Source: Alphaproteobacteria bacterium
GTDB taxonomy: Bacteria > Pseudomonadota > Alphaproteobacteria > RF32 > CAG-239
NCBI GenBank assembly: GCA_028706255.1
Contig: JAQWBS010000001.1
Location: 280,563-344,562, forward strand
Direction of reading: 5' to 3'
Length of the DNA stretch: 64,000 nucleotides
The notes below the pieces were generated by a model. That model saw only the letters and a list, made by a program, of their open reading frames with translations. It searched no databases and had not been told where the DNA came from. Below are positions 8,955 to 17,552 of the stretch, one piece after another. Position 1 is the stretch's first letter; each line of letters begins with the position of its first letter. The position numbers and the translations under genes are program-made.

Positions 8955-11240
8955 TTAAATAACTTCACGCCGTCCAACATGATCAGCAGCAGAAACCACC
9001 CCTTCAGCTTCCATCCTATCAATAATGGACGCTGCACGGTTATAACCAATGCGAAGCTTTCGCTGAATATAGCTTGTTGAAGCTTTCTTGTCTTGCTGAA
9101 CCACAGCCAAAGCTTGAGCATATAAGTCGTCATCTGAACCCCCACTACCGAAAGCGGAACTATCAAAAACTGCACTTCCTTTATCTGAAAGCTCACCGTC
9201 TGTAATTCCCTCAATATATTCTGCAACTTTCTGACTTCTGATAAATTCAACAACTTTTTCAATTTCAGCATCTTTCACAAAGCTACCATGAATACGAACA
9301 GGACGACGTCCAGCTGGCATATAAAGCATATCCCCTTTCCCCAAAAGCTGTTCAGCACCTTGCTCCCCAAGAATGGTACGGCTATCAATTTTAGAAGTCA
9401 CTTGGAAGGAAATTCTTGTTGGGAAGTTTGCTTTAATTGTTCCCGTAATAACGTCAACAGAAGGTCTTTGTGTTGACATAATCAAATGGATTCCCGCCGC
9501 ACGAGCCATTTGTGCCAAACGTTGAATAGCCGCTTCAACTTCTTTACCAGCAACCAACATTAAATCTGCCATTTCATCAACCACCACCACAATATATGGT
9601 AAAGCAGTTAAATCGAGTTCTTGCTCTTCCATAATTGGCGCACCCGTATCAGGATCAAACCCCGTCTGAACAGTTCTAGTCACTTTCTCACCAGAAGCTC
9701 TTAATTCAGCAAGCTTAATGTTGTACCCTTCAATATTTCTCACATTTAATTTTGCCATCGCACGATAACGGTCTTCCATTTCTCGAACAGCCCACTTCAA
9801 ACCCAAAACAGCTTTACTTGGATCAGTAATAACAGGCGTTAACAAATGCGGAATGCCATTATACATCGAAAATTCAAGCATTTTAGGGTCAATCATTATC
9901 AACTTACATTCTTCTGGCGACATATGATAAAGCAAAGACAAAATCATCTGATTCACCCCAACAGATTTTCCCGAACCTGTTGTTCCAGCAACTAGCAAGT
10001 GAGGCATCTTTGCTAAATCTGCATATATATTCTTGCCAGCAATATCTTTTCCTAAAACCACATTAAGCGTATTTTTTGAAGAAGAAAATTCAGGGTCTTC
10101 AAAAAGTTCCCTCAACCAAACGGTTTCACGTTTTGGATTAGGCATTTCAATTCCGATTGTGTTTGAACCAGAAACAACAGCAATACGAACAGAAGAAACA
10201 GACATTGAACGCGCAATATCATCAGAAAGCCCAATCACTCTGGCAGTCTTTGTCCCAGGAGCAGGCTCAAGCTCATATAAGGTAACTACTGGACCAGGGC
10301 GAACTTTAACAATTTTACCATTTATCCCAAATTCTTGTAAAACACTTTCCAGTTCCAATGAAATTTTTTCAAGCTCTTTTTCACTAACTTCATGAGCTGA
10401 TTTTGACTTCTCAGGTTTAGATAATAAATTCACACTAGGCACAACATAACCATCGTCTGAAACCTTTTTCTTCGCAATTTTTGCAACAACATTTGGTTTC
10501 TTTCTTACCTCATTATCCACCATCTTTGGCTCAATTCTTTGACGATATTCCTCCATTTCTTTTATTTTGCTTCGAGAAATTTTAGCTTTCTTAACTTTGA
10601 TAATGTCATCATCTTTCTTTCTGAAAGGATAAGAAACAAGTTTTCCAAACAAAACAAAACAACGTCCAATGAAGCAGAAGAAAGCATACCAGTTTTTATA
10701 AGTGATACCGACAGCATAGTTAAAAGCCAAAACAGAAAAAACAAAAAGAAAACTACCCACGGCTAAATTGGTGTAATCATTTGCAAAAAACAAATTAGCA
10801 AATTTTAAAAGATGCCTTAAGAGTTCCTTTCCAACGATTCCTCCTAACTCAAAAGCCTCAATCTTTTGTGGAAGAAGCGCCAAAAATGTAGCAAAAGACA
10901 AAACACCAAGCAAAAAAGCGAAAAAGCGTGTCGGATAATTAATCCGTGGTCTTGCCAAAGCAAATTCATATCCCCAAATGAAGAGAGCTGGAAAGAAAGT
11001 CAAAAAAGCAAACCCAAATCCTCTAAGAAGAATATCTGCCGTGCTAGACCCAAACAAACCTAAATAGTTCTTAATTTCTGCAGAAGAGGCATAATTAAGG
11101 GTTGGATCAGACGCATGATAAAAGCACACACTCAAAAGAGAAAGCACAACAAAAGACAGCAACGCAACACCGAAGAGTCTCCAAAAAACACGTTGAAAGA
11201 TTGAGGATTCTTTTTTCTTATTTTTAACACTTTTAGCCAT
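8955..11240 (-). CDS. ftsK: DNA translocase FtsK
   Basis: 761 residues. The N-terminal quarter has four membrane helices (about residues 18-190) that anchor it at the septum, followed by a charged linker. The motor follows: Walker A VAGTTGSGKSVGVNQ (about 410), LIMIDPKMLEFS, Walker B VVVVDEMADLM, and the MSTQRPSVDVITG segment. The last 65 residues (DDDLYAQALAVV to VGRREVI) are the winged-helix gamma domain that reads polar KOPS-type sequences and contacts XerD. It clears chromosome termini from the division septum and activates dif recombination; xerD is about 11 kb away in this window. The length is typical of the short-linker alphaproteobacterial form. Confidence 0.95.
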   Translation of the reverse strand: MAKSVKNKKKESSIFQRVFWRLFGVALLSFVVLSLLSVCFYHASDPTLNYASSAEIKNYLGLFGSSTADILLRGFGFAFLTFFPALFIWGYEFALARPRINYPTRFFAFLLGVLSFATFLALLPQKIEAFELGGIVGKELLRHLLKFANLFFANDYTNLAVGSFLFVFSVLAFNYAVGITYKNWYAFFCFIGRCFVLFGKLVSYPFRKKDDDIIKVKKAKISRSKIKEMEEYRQRIEPKMVDNEVRKKPNVVAKIAKKKVSDDGYVVPSVNLLSKPEKSKSAHEVSEKELEKISLELESVLQEFGINGKIVKVRPGPVVTLYELEPAPGTKTARVIGLSDDIARSMSVSSVRIAVVSGSNTIGIEMPNPKRETVWLRELFEDPEFSSSKNTLNVVLGKDIAGKNIYADLAKMPHLLVAGTTGSGKSVGVNQMILSLLYHMSPEECKLIMIDPKMLEFSMYNGIPHLLTPVITDPSKAVLGLKWAVREMEDRYRAMAKLNVRNIEGYNIKLAELRASGEKVTRTVQTGFDPDTGAPIMEEQELDLTALPYIVVVVDEMADLMLVAGKEVEAAIQRLAQMARAAGIHLIMSTQRPSVDVITGTIKANFPTRISFQVTSKIDSRTILGEQGAEQLLGKGDMLYMPAGRRPVRIHGSFVKDAEIEKVVEFIRSQKVAEYIEGITDGELSDKGSAVFDSSAFGSGGSDDDLYAQALAVVQQDKKASTSYIQRKLRIGYNRAASIIDRMEAEGVVSAADHVGRREVI

Positions 11241-11324
11241 TTTTAAAACCTGTATATTTCCTTAAAAGCTTATTTTTAGAGAATTATACAAAAGAAAAAT
11301 CAATATTATGTTAATTTTGCCAAA

Positions 11325-12140
11325 TTATCTGTTTTTATCTTTAAGGCTTGATAAAAGATTTTTATCATAAGCAACCTTTTGAGTTGGACGAAGTCTCTTT
11401 GCAGTGGCATTAACAGCATAGCGTCCCCAATAATATAATCTTTTAGCAAAAGGAATTTCAGTTTGAGCCATATATCTTTTAAGAGCCGTTTTTGCCATTT
11501 TTAATTTATTTCTACTGATCTGTTTTTCTCTCACTCGATAAAAGCACAAAACTTCATTAATTCCATAAGATTTGAATCCTTTTTTAAAAAGCCTTATCCA
11601 AGCTTCAGCATCATTTCCCAAAGTTCTTTCTTTAGGAATATCAGGAATTCCTGTTTGTTTTGTGTCAACCATAGATGTTGAAAAGCCAATTTGAGTTGTT
11701 TTCATATATCTTCTTAAATCAACTTCCTTATCAGCTTTCACATATCCTCGAGACTTAGGGTCACCATTCTCGTCCATAAAAATATAACTTGTGTGGGAAA
11801 TGGGATAATTATTTTCTTTCATAAAACGATATTGTTTTTCCAATTTTGTTTTTGCCCAAACATCATCTGAATCAATAAAAGCAAAATATCTCCCCTTGGC
11901 TTGTTCCATGGCAAAATTTCTGGTTTCACCAACGCCATAATTCTTTTCATTCCGATAAACCTTAATGCGGCTATCTTTTTCAGCAAAACTTTCTGCAATT
12001 TGTCTTGTTTTATCTGTTGAACAATCATCAACAAAAATCAACTCCCAATCATTATAGGTCTGATGAAGAATAGACTTAATTGTTGAAGCTAAATATTTTT
12101 CACTATTATAAGCAGGAGCAATGATGGAAATTTCTGGCAT
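11325..12140 (-). CDS. Family 2 glycosyltransferase
   Basis: 271 residues with a GT-A fold. IIAPAYNSEKYL is the N-terminal nucleotide-sugar strand, IFVDDCSTDKT carries the first aspartates, RNFAMEQAKGRYFAFIDSDDVW carries the DxD metal site, and GNDAEAWIRLFKKG resembles the catalytic-base region. It most likely adds a sugar to LPS or another surface glycan, supported only by the family and the neighbouring KDO gene. ATG at 12140 has AAGGA eight bases upstream; a TTG two codons earlier is less likely. It lies between the kdsB terminator and ftsK. Confidence 0.85.
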   Translation of the reverse strand: MPEISIIAPAYNSEKYLASTIKSILHQTYNDWELIFVDDCSTDKTRQIAESFAEKDSRIKVYRNEKNYGVGETRNFAMEQAKGRYFAFIDSDDVWAKTKLEKQYRFMKENNYPISHTSYIFMDENGDPKSRGYVKADKEVDLRRYMKTTQIGFSTSMVDTKQTGIPDIPKERTLGNDAEAWIRLFKKGFKSYGINEVLCFYRVREKQISRNKLKMAKTALKRYMAQTEIPFAKRLYYWGRYAVNATAKRLRPTQKVAYDKNLLSSLKDKNR

Positions 12141-12206
12141 AGACAAGTTCCTTTTTCTATGAGGAAGAATATTTATATTCTATATAAATTATTTAAAAAC
12201 TCAACA

Positions 12207-12233
12207 AAAAAGGCACCCAACAGATGCCTTTTC
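12207..12233 (-). terminator. Terminator after kdsB
   Basis: Stem AAAAGGCA / TGCCTTTT directly after the kdsB stop. On the minus strand it is followed by a run of T, so it is a rho-independent terminator separating kdsB from the GT2 gene. Confidence 0.75.
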
Positions 12234-12240
12234 ATTAAGT

Positions 12241-13008
12241 CTATTTCACAAATTTTATCATTTCTTCATAGTCTTGAGGTGTATTCACATCAGCAGGGGC
12301 TCGCTTATCAATGCGAGTGTCTTCCACTTTTAATGCAAAAATAGACATGCCATTTTCCAAAGCACGGAGTTGTTCAAGCTTTTCTCTTGCTTCCAAAAGC
12401 CCAACTGGGAGAGAAACAAATTTTTGCAAAGATTTTGCATTATAAACATAAATCCCAATATGCCAAAAAGCCTCATCAACCGTTCCTAAAGGGCGATTAT
12501 ATGGCAATGGACTGCGAGAGAAATACAAACATCTTGCAGTGTTTGAGCCTTTGTCAAAAGCTGTTGCCACTTTCACAATGTTAGGATTTTCAATTTCTTC
12601 TTTCTTCACAATTGGCTGAACCACTGTGGCAATATCCGCACCACTTGTTGCCATCAACTCAACTAATTTTCCACAAATTGTTGGGTCAACGTTGACATCA
12701 TCACCTTGAAAATTAATAACCACATCATATTTTGAACCATCAGGGTCAATTGTTTTCAATGCCTGAGCAATTCTATCTGTTCCGCTTGGACAATCTGGAT
12801 CTGTCATAATTGCCTTTGCACCAAGCTCTTCAACTTTTGCCTTGATTCCTAGGTCATCACAAGCAACATAAGTGTCTTGAGCTCCAAAGACGTTTGACAC
12901 ATTTTCATAAACTCTTTGAATGAGCGTTTTGCCATTAATGTCGATTAATGGCTTGTTTGGCAAGCGTTCAGACTTCATTCGACATGGAATGATTACAACT
13001 GTTTTCAT
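12241..13008 (-). CDS. kdsB: 3-deoxy-manno-octulosonate cytidylyltransferase (CMP-KDO synthetase)
   Basis: Activates KDO with CTP for lipid A core assembly. 255 residues. The N-terminus VVIIPCRMKSERLPNKPL is the family CTP-binding loop (R-x-x-S-x-R-x-P-x-K-P). DCPSGTDRIAQA, VINFQGDDVNVDP (metal-binding D) and FSRSPLPYNR are all conserved, and the C-terminal DTRIDKRAPADVNTPQD matches the family ending. It lies 11 bp after a HAD-phosphatase gene on the same strand; that phosphatase is not clearly KdsC, so a KDO operon is a guess. Confidence 0.95.
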   Translation of the reverse strand: MKTVVIIPCRMKSERLPNKPLIDINGKTLIQRVYENVSNVFGAQDTYVACDDLGIKAKVEELGAKAIMTDPDCPSGTDRIAQALKTIDPDGSKYDVVINFQGDDVNVDPTICGKLVELMATSGADIATVVQPIVKKEEIENPNIVKVATAFDKGSNTARCLYFSRSPLPYNRPLGTVDEAFWHIGIYVYNAKSLQKFVSLPVGLLEAREKLEQLRALENGMSIFALKVEDTRIDKRAPADVNTPQDYEEMIKFVK

Positions 13009-13019
13009 TTTTAACCCCT

Positions 13020-13700
13020 TTATTTCATTATCGTATTATTTAATAACCAATCTTTTAACTCATAAATATTGCCCACCTCAGGAATATCCCTTAAATCTTC
13101 AGGTAAGTCAGTGGTAAACTCTGAACGAAAACGAACAGGATGAACACCAGCGCGAAGTGCGGAATAAATATTATAAATTCGATCATCAACTAAAATGGTT
13201 TCTTCAGGTTTCAACCCATATTTTTGCATACACTGAATGAGCTTTTCTTCTTTAGTTGTATCGTGCATTTTGTCACCGTGGAGCGTTACTTCAACGGTCA
13301 GTAACTTAACACTATCTCCCAAAATGCGAGCAATCATCTCTTTCTTTTTTGCCATATCAAAACCGGCACTCATCGTTAATTGACGATAACCTAGTTTATC
13401 AAGTTCCGCCAGAACTTCTGCTGTGCCTTCATAAAGCGGGCGGTCAAAATAGAAATCGTCGGTGTGGCAAAAATCATGGTCTAACACTTTACCAAGCGTT
13501 GGGTGGGTGATTAAATCCATTGCCCCATATTTTTCCTTATTCACAGGCAATGCCTTAGCTAAATCCTGATATTTCAATCCCTTAAAGATATCTTTATATT
13601 TTTCATGCTTAGTCAAAAATTCAAAATAGGCATGATTTAGGTCAACCAAAACCCCATCAACATCCCAAAATATATTTTTTATCACCAGCTTTTCAGACAT
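13020..13700 (-). CDS. HAD-superfamily hydrolase
   Basis: 226 residues. Motif I is FWDVDGVLVDLN (nucleophile D, acid D), motif II is around QLTMSAGF, and motif IV is ETILVDDRIYNIYSALRAG. The cap is a helical insertion after motif I, as in the phosphoglycolate-phosphatase-like subgroup. It precedes kdsB by 11 bp, so the two share a transcript. Substrate is not predictable: it is longer than the tetrameric KdsC phosphatase (about 180 residues), so a KDO-8-phosphate role is not supported by length. Confidence 0.8.
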   Translation of the reverse strand: MSEKLVIKNIFWDVDGVLVDLNHAYFEFLTKHEKYKDIFKGLKYQDLAKALPVNKEKYGAMDLITHPTLGKVLDHDFCHTDDFYFDRPLYEGTAEVLAELDKLGYRQLTMSAGFDMAKKKEMIARILGDSVKLLTVEVTLHGDKMHDTTKEEKLIQCMQKYGLKPEETILVDDRIYNIYSALRAGVHPVRFRSEFTTDLPEDLRDIPEVGNIYELKDWLLNNTIMK

Positions 13701-13795
13701 AAAAAATTTCCTCGTAACATTAGTTTTTCCACATTATAAAGCCAAAAAACATAAAAACAAATTAAAAAAGCAACTTTGCTAAATCTATTTAAAGA

Positions 13796-13822
13796 TTGAC
13801 TTTTTACGGAATAATTTATAAA
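13796..13822 (+). promoter_or_regulatory. Candidate sigma-70-type promoter for fabD-fabG
   Basis: TTGACT at 13796 and TATAAA at 13817 are separated by 15 bases, with an AAGGA ribosome site before fabD. The spacer is short, so the -10 could be a neighbouring AT hexamer. Confidence 0.4.
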
Positions 13823-13854
13823 TCTAACGAGTTATTAATATTAAGGATATTCAA

Positions 13855-14799
13855 ATGAAATATGCTTTTGTATTCCCTGGACAAGGTTCTCAATTTGTCG
13901 GCATGGGGAAAGATTTGGCAGAAAACTTTAAGTCTGCCCAAGAAGTATTTCAAGAAGTCAATGAAGCGCTTTCCCAAGATTTATATAAAATTATGGTTGA
14001 AGGCCCTGAAAGTGAATTGACCCTAACTTATAATACTCAACCTGCATTAATGGCGACTTCTATGGCCATTGTTAAAATTCTGGAAAAAGATTTCGGTATT
14101 CAACTCAAAGAGAAAGCAACCTTTGTTGCTGGCCACTCACTTGGCGAATATTCAGCGGCTTGTGCTGCGGGTGTTTTTTCTTTGGAAGAAACTGCAAAAC
14201 TTCTTCGCATTCGTGGAAATGCTATGCAAAAAGCTGTTCCGTCAGGTGTTGGCGGCATGGCTGCTGTGATTGGCATGTCTTTCAAAGATGTTTCAGCCTT
14301 GATTGACGCTTGTTCAGACAAAGAAAACCTGATTGTTGCCGCAAACGACAATTCAGATGGACAAGTTGTGCTTTCAGGACACATGAAAGCCATTGATAAG
14401 GCCGTTGAAATTGCGGCTGAATTTGGTGCAAAAAGATGTATCAAACTTCCAGTAAGTGCTCCATTTCATAGCCCTTTGATGCAACCTGCTGCTGAAGCTA
14501 TGGCAAGAGCTTTTATGGAAGTTGAATCTCACAATGCTGACATTCCACTCATTTCAAACGTTCTTGCTCAAGCAATCACAGACAAGAATGAAATTATCAA
14601 AAACTTAATTGAACAAGTCACAGGCTCTGTCCGTTGGCGTGAATCTGTTTTGTTCATGAAAGAAAAAGGAATCACCGATGTCGTTGAACTTGGTGCTGGA
14701 AAAGTTTTGTCTGGCATCGTTAAAAGAAGCGACAAAGATATGAATGCCTATTCTGTCGGCACAGTTGCCGAAATTGAAGATTTGGCAAAAAACTTGTAA
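13855..14799 (+). CDS. fabD: Malonyl-CoA:ACP transacylase
   Basis: Loads malonyl groups on acyl carrier protein for fatty-acid synthesis. 314 residues. FPGQGSQFVGMG is the start of the fold, AGHSLGEYSA holds the nucleophilic serine, QVVLSGH and RCIKLPVSAPFHSPLM hold the catalytic histidine, and VELGAGKVLSGIVKR closes the domain. It is followed 29 bp later by fabG. The acpP and fabF genes that normally complete this cluster are absent; a terminator follows fabG. Confidence 0.96.
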   Translation: MKYAFVFPGQGSQFVGMGKDLAENFKSAQEVFQEVNEALSQDLYKIMVEGPESELTLTYNTQPALMATSMAIVKILEKDFGIQLKEKATFVAGHSLGEYSAACAAGVFSLEETAKLLRIRGNAMQKAVPSGVGGMAAVIGMSFKDVSALIDACSDKENLIVAANDNSDGQVVLSGHMKAIDKAVEIAAEFGAKRCIKLPVSAPFHSPLMQPAAEAMARAFMEVESHNADIPLISNVLAQAITDKNEIIKNLIEQVTGSVRWRESVLFMKEKGITDVVELGAGKVLSGIVKRSDKDMNAYSVGTVAEIEDLAKNL

Positions 14800-14828
14800 A
14801 ACAACCCTAAACAAAAGGAAAAATACAC

Positions 14829-15566
14829 ATGTTTAGATTAGATGGTAAAATCGCTCTCATCACTGGCGCTGCTGGTGGAATTGGTGATAAAATTGCTCGT
14901 ACCCTTCACGCTCAAGGTGCAATCGTTGCTTTGACAGATATGCGTGCGGAACCTATGGAAAAATTGGCAAAAGAACTTGGCTCAAATGCTCATGTTTTTG
15001 TTGCAAACCTCACAGATTCTGAACAAGTCAATGGCTTGGTTAAAGAAGTTGAAGAAAAATTGGGTCGCATTGACATTTTAGTTAACAATGCAGGCTTAAC
15101 ACGCGACAACTTGTTTATGAGAATGAGTGACGAAGAATGGCAATTGGTTCAAGATGTTAACCTCACAGCTGGTTTTAAACTCACAAGAGCAGCAATTCGT
15201 GGGATGATGAAAAGACGTTTCGGTCGTATCATTGGTATGGCTTCTGTTGTTGGTGTTATGGGAAATGCCGGACAAGCAAACTATGCAGCCACAAAAGGCG
15301 GCATGATTGCAATGAACAAATGCTTGGCACAAGAAGTTGCAAGCCGTGGCATTACAGTTAACTCAATCGCCCCAGGGTTTATCAGAACACCTATGACAGA
15401 TGTTTTGACAGACGAACAAAAGAAAGCGCTTTTGACAAGAGTTCCAACTGGTGCTTTGGGTGAAGCTCAAGACATTGCAAACGTTGTTGCTTTCTTGGCA
15501 TCTGATGAAGCAAACTACATCACAGGTCAAACCATCAACATCAATGGTGGAATGATTATGATTTAG
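14829..15566 (+). CDS. fabG: 3-oxoacyl-ACP reductase
   Basis: NADPH-dependent short-chain dehydrogenase that performs the first reduction in fatty-acid elongation. 245 residues. ITGAAGGIGDKIAR is the cofactor glycine motif, ILVNNAGLTRD the NNAG motif, and MASVVGVMGNAGQANYAATKGG holds the catalytic Ser, Tyr and Lys. The C-terminus YITGQTININGGMIMI is typical of FabG. It is cotranscribed with fabD and closed by a strong terminator. Confidence 0.96.
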   Translation: MFRLDGKIALITGAAGGIGDKIARTLHAQGAIVALTDMRAEPMEKLAKELGSNAHVFVANLTDSEQVNGLVKEVEEKLGRIDILVNNAGLTRDNLFMRMSDEEWQLVQDVNLTAGFKLTRAAIRGMMKRRFGRIIGMASVVGVMGNAGQANYAATKGGMIAMNKCLAQEVASRGITVNSIAPGFIRTPMTDVLTDEQKKALLTRVPTGALGEAQDIANVVAFLASDEANYITGQTININGGMIMI

Positions 15567-15585
15567 TCTTAAAAGATTAAATGAC

Positions 15586-15619
15586 AAAAAGAGTGTCCAC
15601 TGTGGCACTCTTTTTTTTT
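15586..15619 (+). terminator. Terminator after fabG
   Basis: Stem with arms AAAAAGAGTG and CACTCTTTTT, an inner CCAC/GTGG pairing, then a run of T. Confidence 0.85.
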
Positions 15620-15651
15620 ATTCAACTAAAAATTATATTGATAAGTTAAAT

Positions 15652-15700
15652 AAAAGAGTCTAATCTTTTTTCATAAAAGAGCCATTAAGACTCTTTTTTG
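15652..15700 (+). promoter_or_regulatory. Second hairpin upstream of lipoprotein gene
   Basis: Perfect 10-bp inverted repeat AAAAGAGTCT / AGACTCTTTT with a 26-base loop and a T-run, just upstream of the GGGAG ribosome site at about 15711. It looks like a second terminator or a leader hairpin for the lipoprotein gene. Confidence 0.5.
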
Positions 15701-15724
15701 TTAAAATAAAAGGGAGTTAGAACT

Positions 15725-16159
15725 TTGAAAAAACTATGCACTATCCTACTTTTCACCATGCTAATTTCTGCGTGCACTTCTTTAACCCGCCAAGAACAAA
15801 TTTCATTAAGAAGCTTAAAAGCCCAAGGAGTTTCCGTTGACAAACCTATTGGAAACTGGGAAAGACCTGCAAGCCCTGCTGGTGCAGGTGCCTTAAACCT
15901 TCTTCCAGGCTTTGGAAACTTCTATTTAGCAATGGGAAATGGAGGCGAAAGCAACCACTATCTCTATGGAGCATTGAATCTTCTTACATGGCCAATTTCT
16001 ATTCTGTGGGGTATCCCTGAAGCAGTTATTGATGCCAACAGAATAAACGAAAGAGAACTTATTTACTATTATACCTTTGATGAAAGTGGTAAAGAAGCCT
16101 TAAAAGAAAAGGGTTTGGAACTTACTGCTTCTGGTAGATTAGAAACAATTAAAGAATAA
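15725..16159 (+). CDS. Small lipoprotein of unknown function
   Basis: 144 residues starting at TTG with GGGAG eight bases upstream. The N-terminus MKKLCTILLFTMLISAC is a lipoprotein signal with lipobox ISAC (Cys17). The mature part has a glycine-rich hydrophobic centre (NLLPGFGNFYLAMGNGG, then ALNLLTWPISILWGIPEAV) that could touch or cross the membrane, followed by a charged tail. I recognise no family. It stands alone between terminators and converges with the next gene. Confidence 0.7.
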   Translation: MKKLCTILLFTMLISACTSLTRQEQISLRSLKAQGVSVDKPIGNWERPASPAGAGALNLLPGFGNFYLAMGNGGESNHYLYGALNLLTWPISILWGIPEAVIDANRINERELIYYYTFDESGKEALKEKGLELTASGRLETIKE

Positions 16160-16172
16160 TAAATTTTCTAAC

Positions 16173-16208
16173 AAAAAAGAGAGTGTTTTTTCAAACGCTC
16201 TCTTTTTT
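16173..16208. terminator. Bidirectional terminator overlapping a coding end
   Basis: Arms AAAAAAGAGAG and CTCTCTTTTTT with a loop containing a T-run. The right arm is the last codons (KKES) and the loop includes the stop codon of the minus-strand gene, so the hairpin serves the convergent lipoprotein gene and overlaps the neighbour's reading frame. Confidence 0.75.
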
Positions 16209-16622
16209 CATCAGCATCAACCTGAAAAGTTTTGACAAAGAAAAGAATGCCAACAAGGATTCCATAATATTCTTTGTTTCCAGTTTTCTTTGAAATAAAG
16301 GATTTGCTTCAATTTGAAATTTATTCAAATCTTCTTTGAAGAAAAAATCAACAACTTCTCCAACAGAGATTGCGTTTTCTTCAGCAAAAATCCAATCTGT
16401 TCCGTCTTTCGTGAGCTTAATATTTGTTGCTTCTTCAAGTTTTGAAACAACTTCAGTCATAAGCTCTTTTTCTGAACTAACCTGAGCATTTTTAGCAAAG
16501 AAGAGAACACCATTAACAATATAACAGCTTTCTTCTCGTCCCATTTTTCTTGCGATAAAATCTAAAAGAGCAGGTTTGGTTAAAGCAACTTCTTTTTCAA
16601 AAATAACAATTTTTTTTGACAT
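16191..16622 (-). CDS. Hypothetical protein
   Basis: 143 residues, not recognised. The chain begins MSKKIVIFEKEVALTKPAL and is mixed alpha/beta with no signal peptide. The C-terminal third (NIMESLLAFFSLSKLFRLML) is an amphipathic or membrane-associated helix. No catalytic motif is evident. It is a single gene transcribed toward the lipoprotein gene, and its 3' end forms one arm of the shared terminator. Confidence 0.6.
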   Translation of the reverse strand: MSKKIVIFEKEVALTKPALLDFIARKMGREESCYIVNGVLFFAKNAQVSSEKELMTEVVSKLEEATNIKLTKDGTDWIFAEENAISVGEVVDFFFKEDLNKFQIEANPLFQRKLETKNIMESLLAFFSLSKLFRLMLMKKESV

Positions 16623-16702
16623 AAATAATAAGGATTAAAAATTAAACGAAGCTATGATTATAGCAACGATTCTCATTTAATACAAGATTTATATATAAAA
16701 TT

Positions 16703-17551
16703 TTATATTTTTCTGGCAATTTCTAAAAATTGTTGCGGGGTGAGTTCTTCCGCTCTGAGATTATTGCCAATTTTCAAGCTTTCCAAAATTTCTTCAATAT
16801 TAGCAATAGATTTCAAGCTATGCCTAATCATCTTACGACGTTGTGAGAAAGCAACATTTGTCAGTTTCTCAATTTTAGAAATTTCTTCAAGAGTTAACCC
16901 ACTATGTAACGGGCGAAAAACTAAAACTGTTGACCAAATTTTTGGTGCAGGCACAAAGCAAGTCGGGCTAATATCAAACAACTTGTCAATTTTGCATAAA
17001 AGCTGTGCCAAAATCGAAACACGTCCATAGTCTTTCGTCTTAATCGGTGCCATAATTCGCTCGGCAACTTCTTTTTGAAACATCAACGTCAGGCTTTCAT
17101 ATGCCTCAATCTCTTTCATCCAACCAATAAGCAAAGGCACAGAGATATTATAAGGTAGATTGCTGACGATATGACGAGGGCTAGAAGCCAAAGCAATAAA
17201 ATCTTGCCTCATTGCATCACCATTGATAATTTCAAGCCTGTCGCCCACTTTATCCTTAATTTCTTGCATTATTGAAATGCAACGTTCGTCCATTTCAATA
17301 ACTGTCAATTTTTCAGGAGAATTTTTCAAAACTGAACGGGTTAATCCCCCCGGACCAGGGCCAACTTCAAAAACATTCGCTCCTGAATAATCAGCTTTTC
17401 CTTGAACCTCAAGTGAAAGCTTAATGATTTTATCCGTGATATTAGAATCAAGCAAAAAGTTCTGCCCTAAAGCTTTCTTTGCCATCAACCCATGTGCCTC
17501 AACGGTTGTTCGGAGGCTTGGAAGCATTTCTATTTTTTCAGACATCAACAT
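16703..17551 (-). CDS. rsmA: 16S rRNA (adenine1518-N6/adenine1519-N6)-dimethyltransferase
   Basis: KsgA/RsmA dimethylates two adjacent adenines in the 3' helix of 16S rRNA. 282 residues. KKALGQNFLLD is the N-terminal family signature, VFEVGPGPGGLTRSVL the SAM motif I, VIEMDERC motif II, IVSNLPYNISVPLLI the catalytic NLPY motif, and FSQRRKMIRHSLK the C-terminal signature. It starts one base after surA ends, so it is translated from the lptF-lptD-surA-rsmA transcript; pdxA, often between surA and rsmA in proteobacteria, is missing. Confidence 0.96.
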   Translation of the reverse strand: MLMSEKIEMLPSLRTTVEAHGLMAKKALGQNFLLDSNITDKIIKLSLEVQGKADYSGANVFEVGPGPGGLTRSVLKNSPEKLTVIEMDERCISIMQEIKDKVGDRLEIINGDAMRQDFIALASSPRHIVSNLPYNISVPLLIGWMKEIEAYESLTLMFQKEVAERIMAPIKTKDYGRVSILAQLLCKIDKLFDISPTCFVPAPKIWSTVLVFRPLHSGLTLEEISKIEKLTNVAFSQRRKMIRHSLKSIANIEEILESLKIGNNLRAEELTPQQFLEIARKI

Positions 17552-17552
17552 T

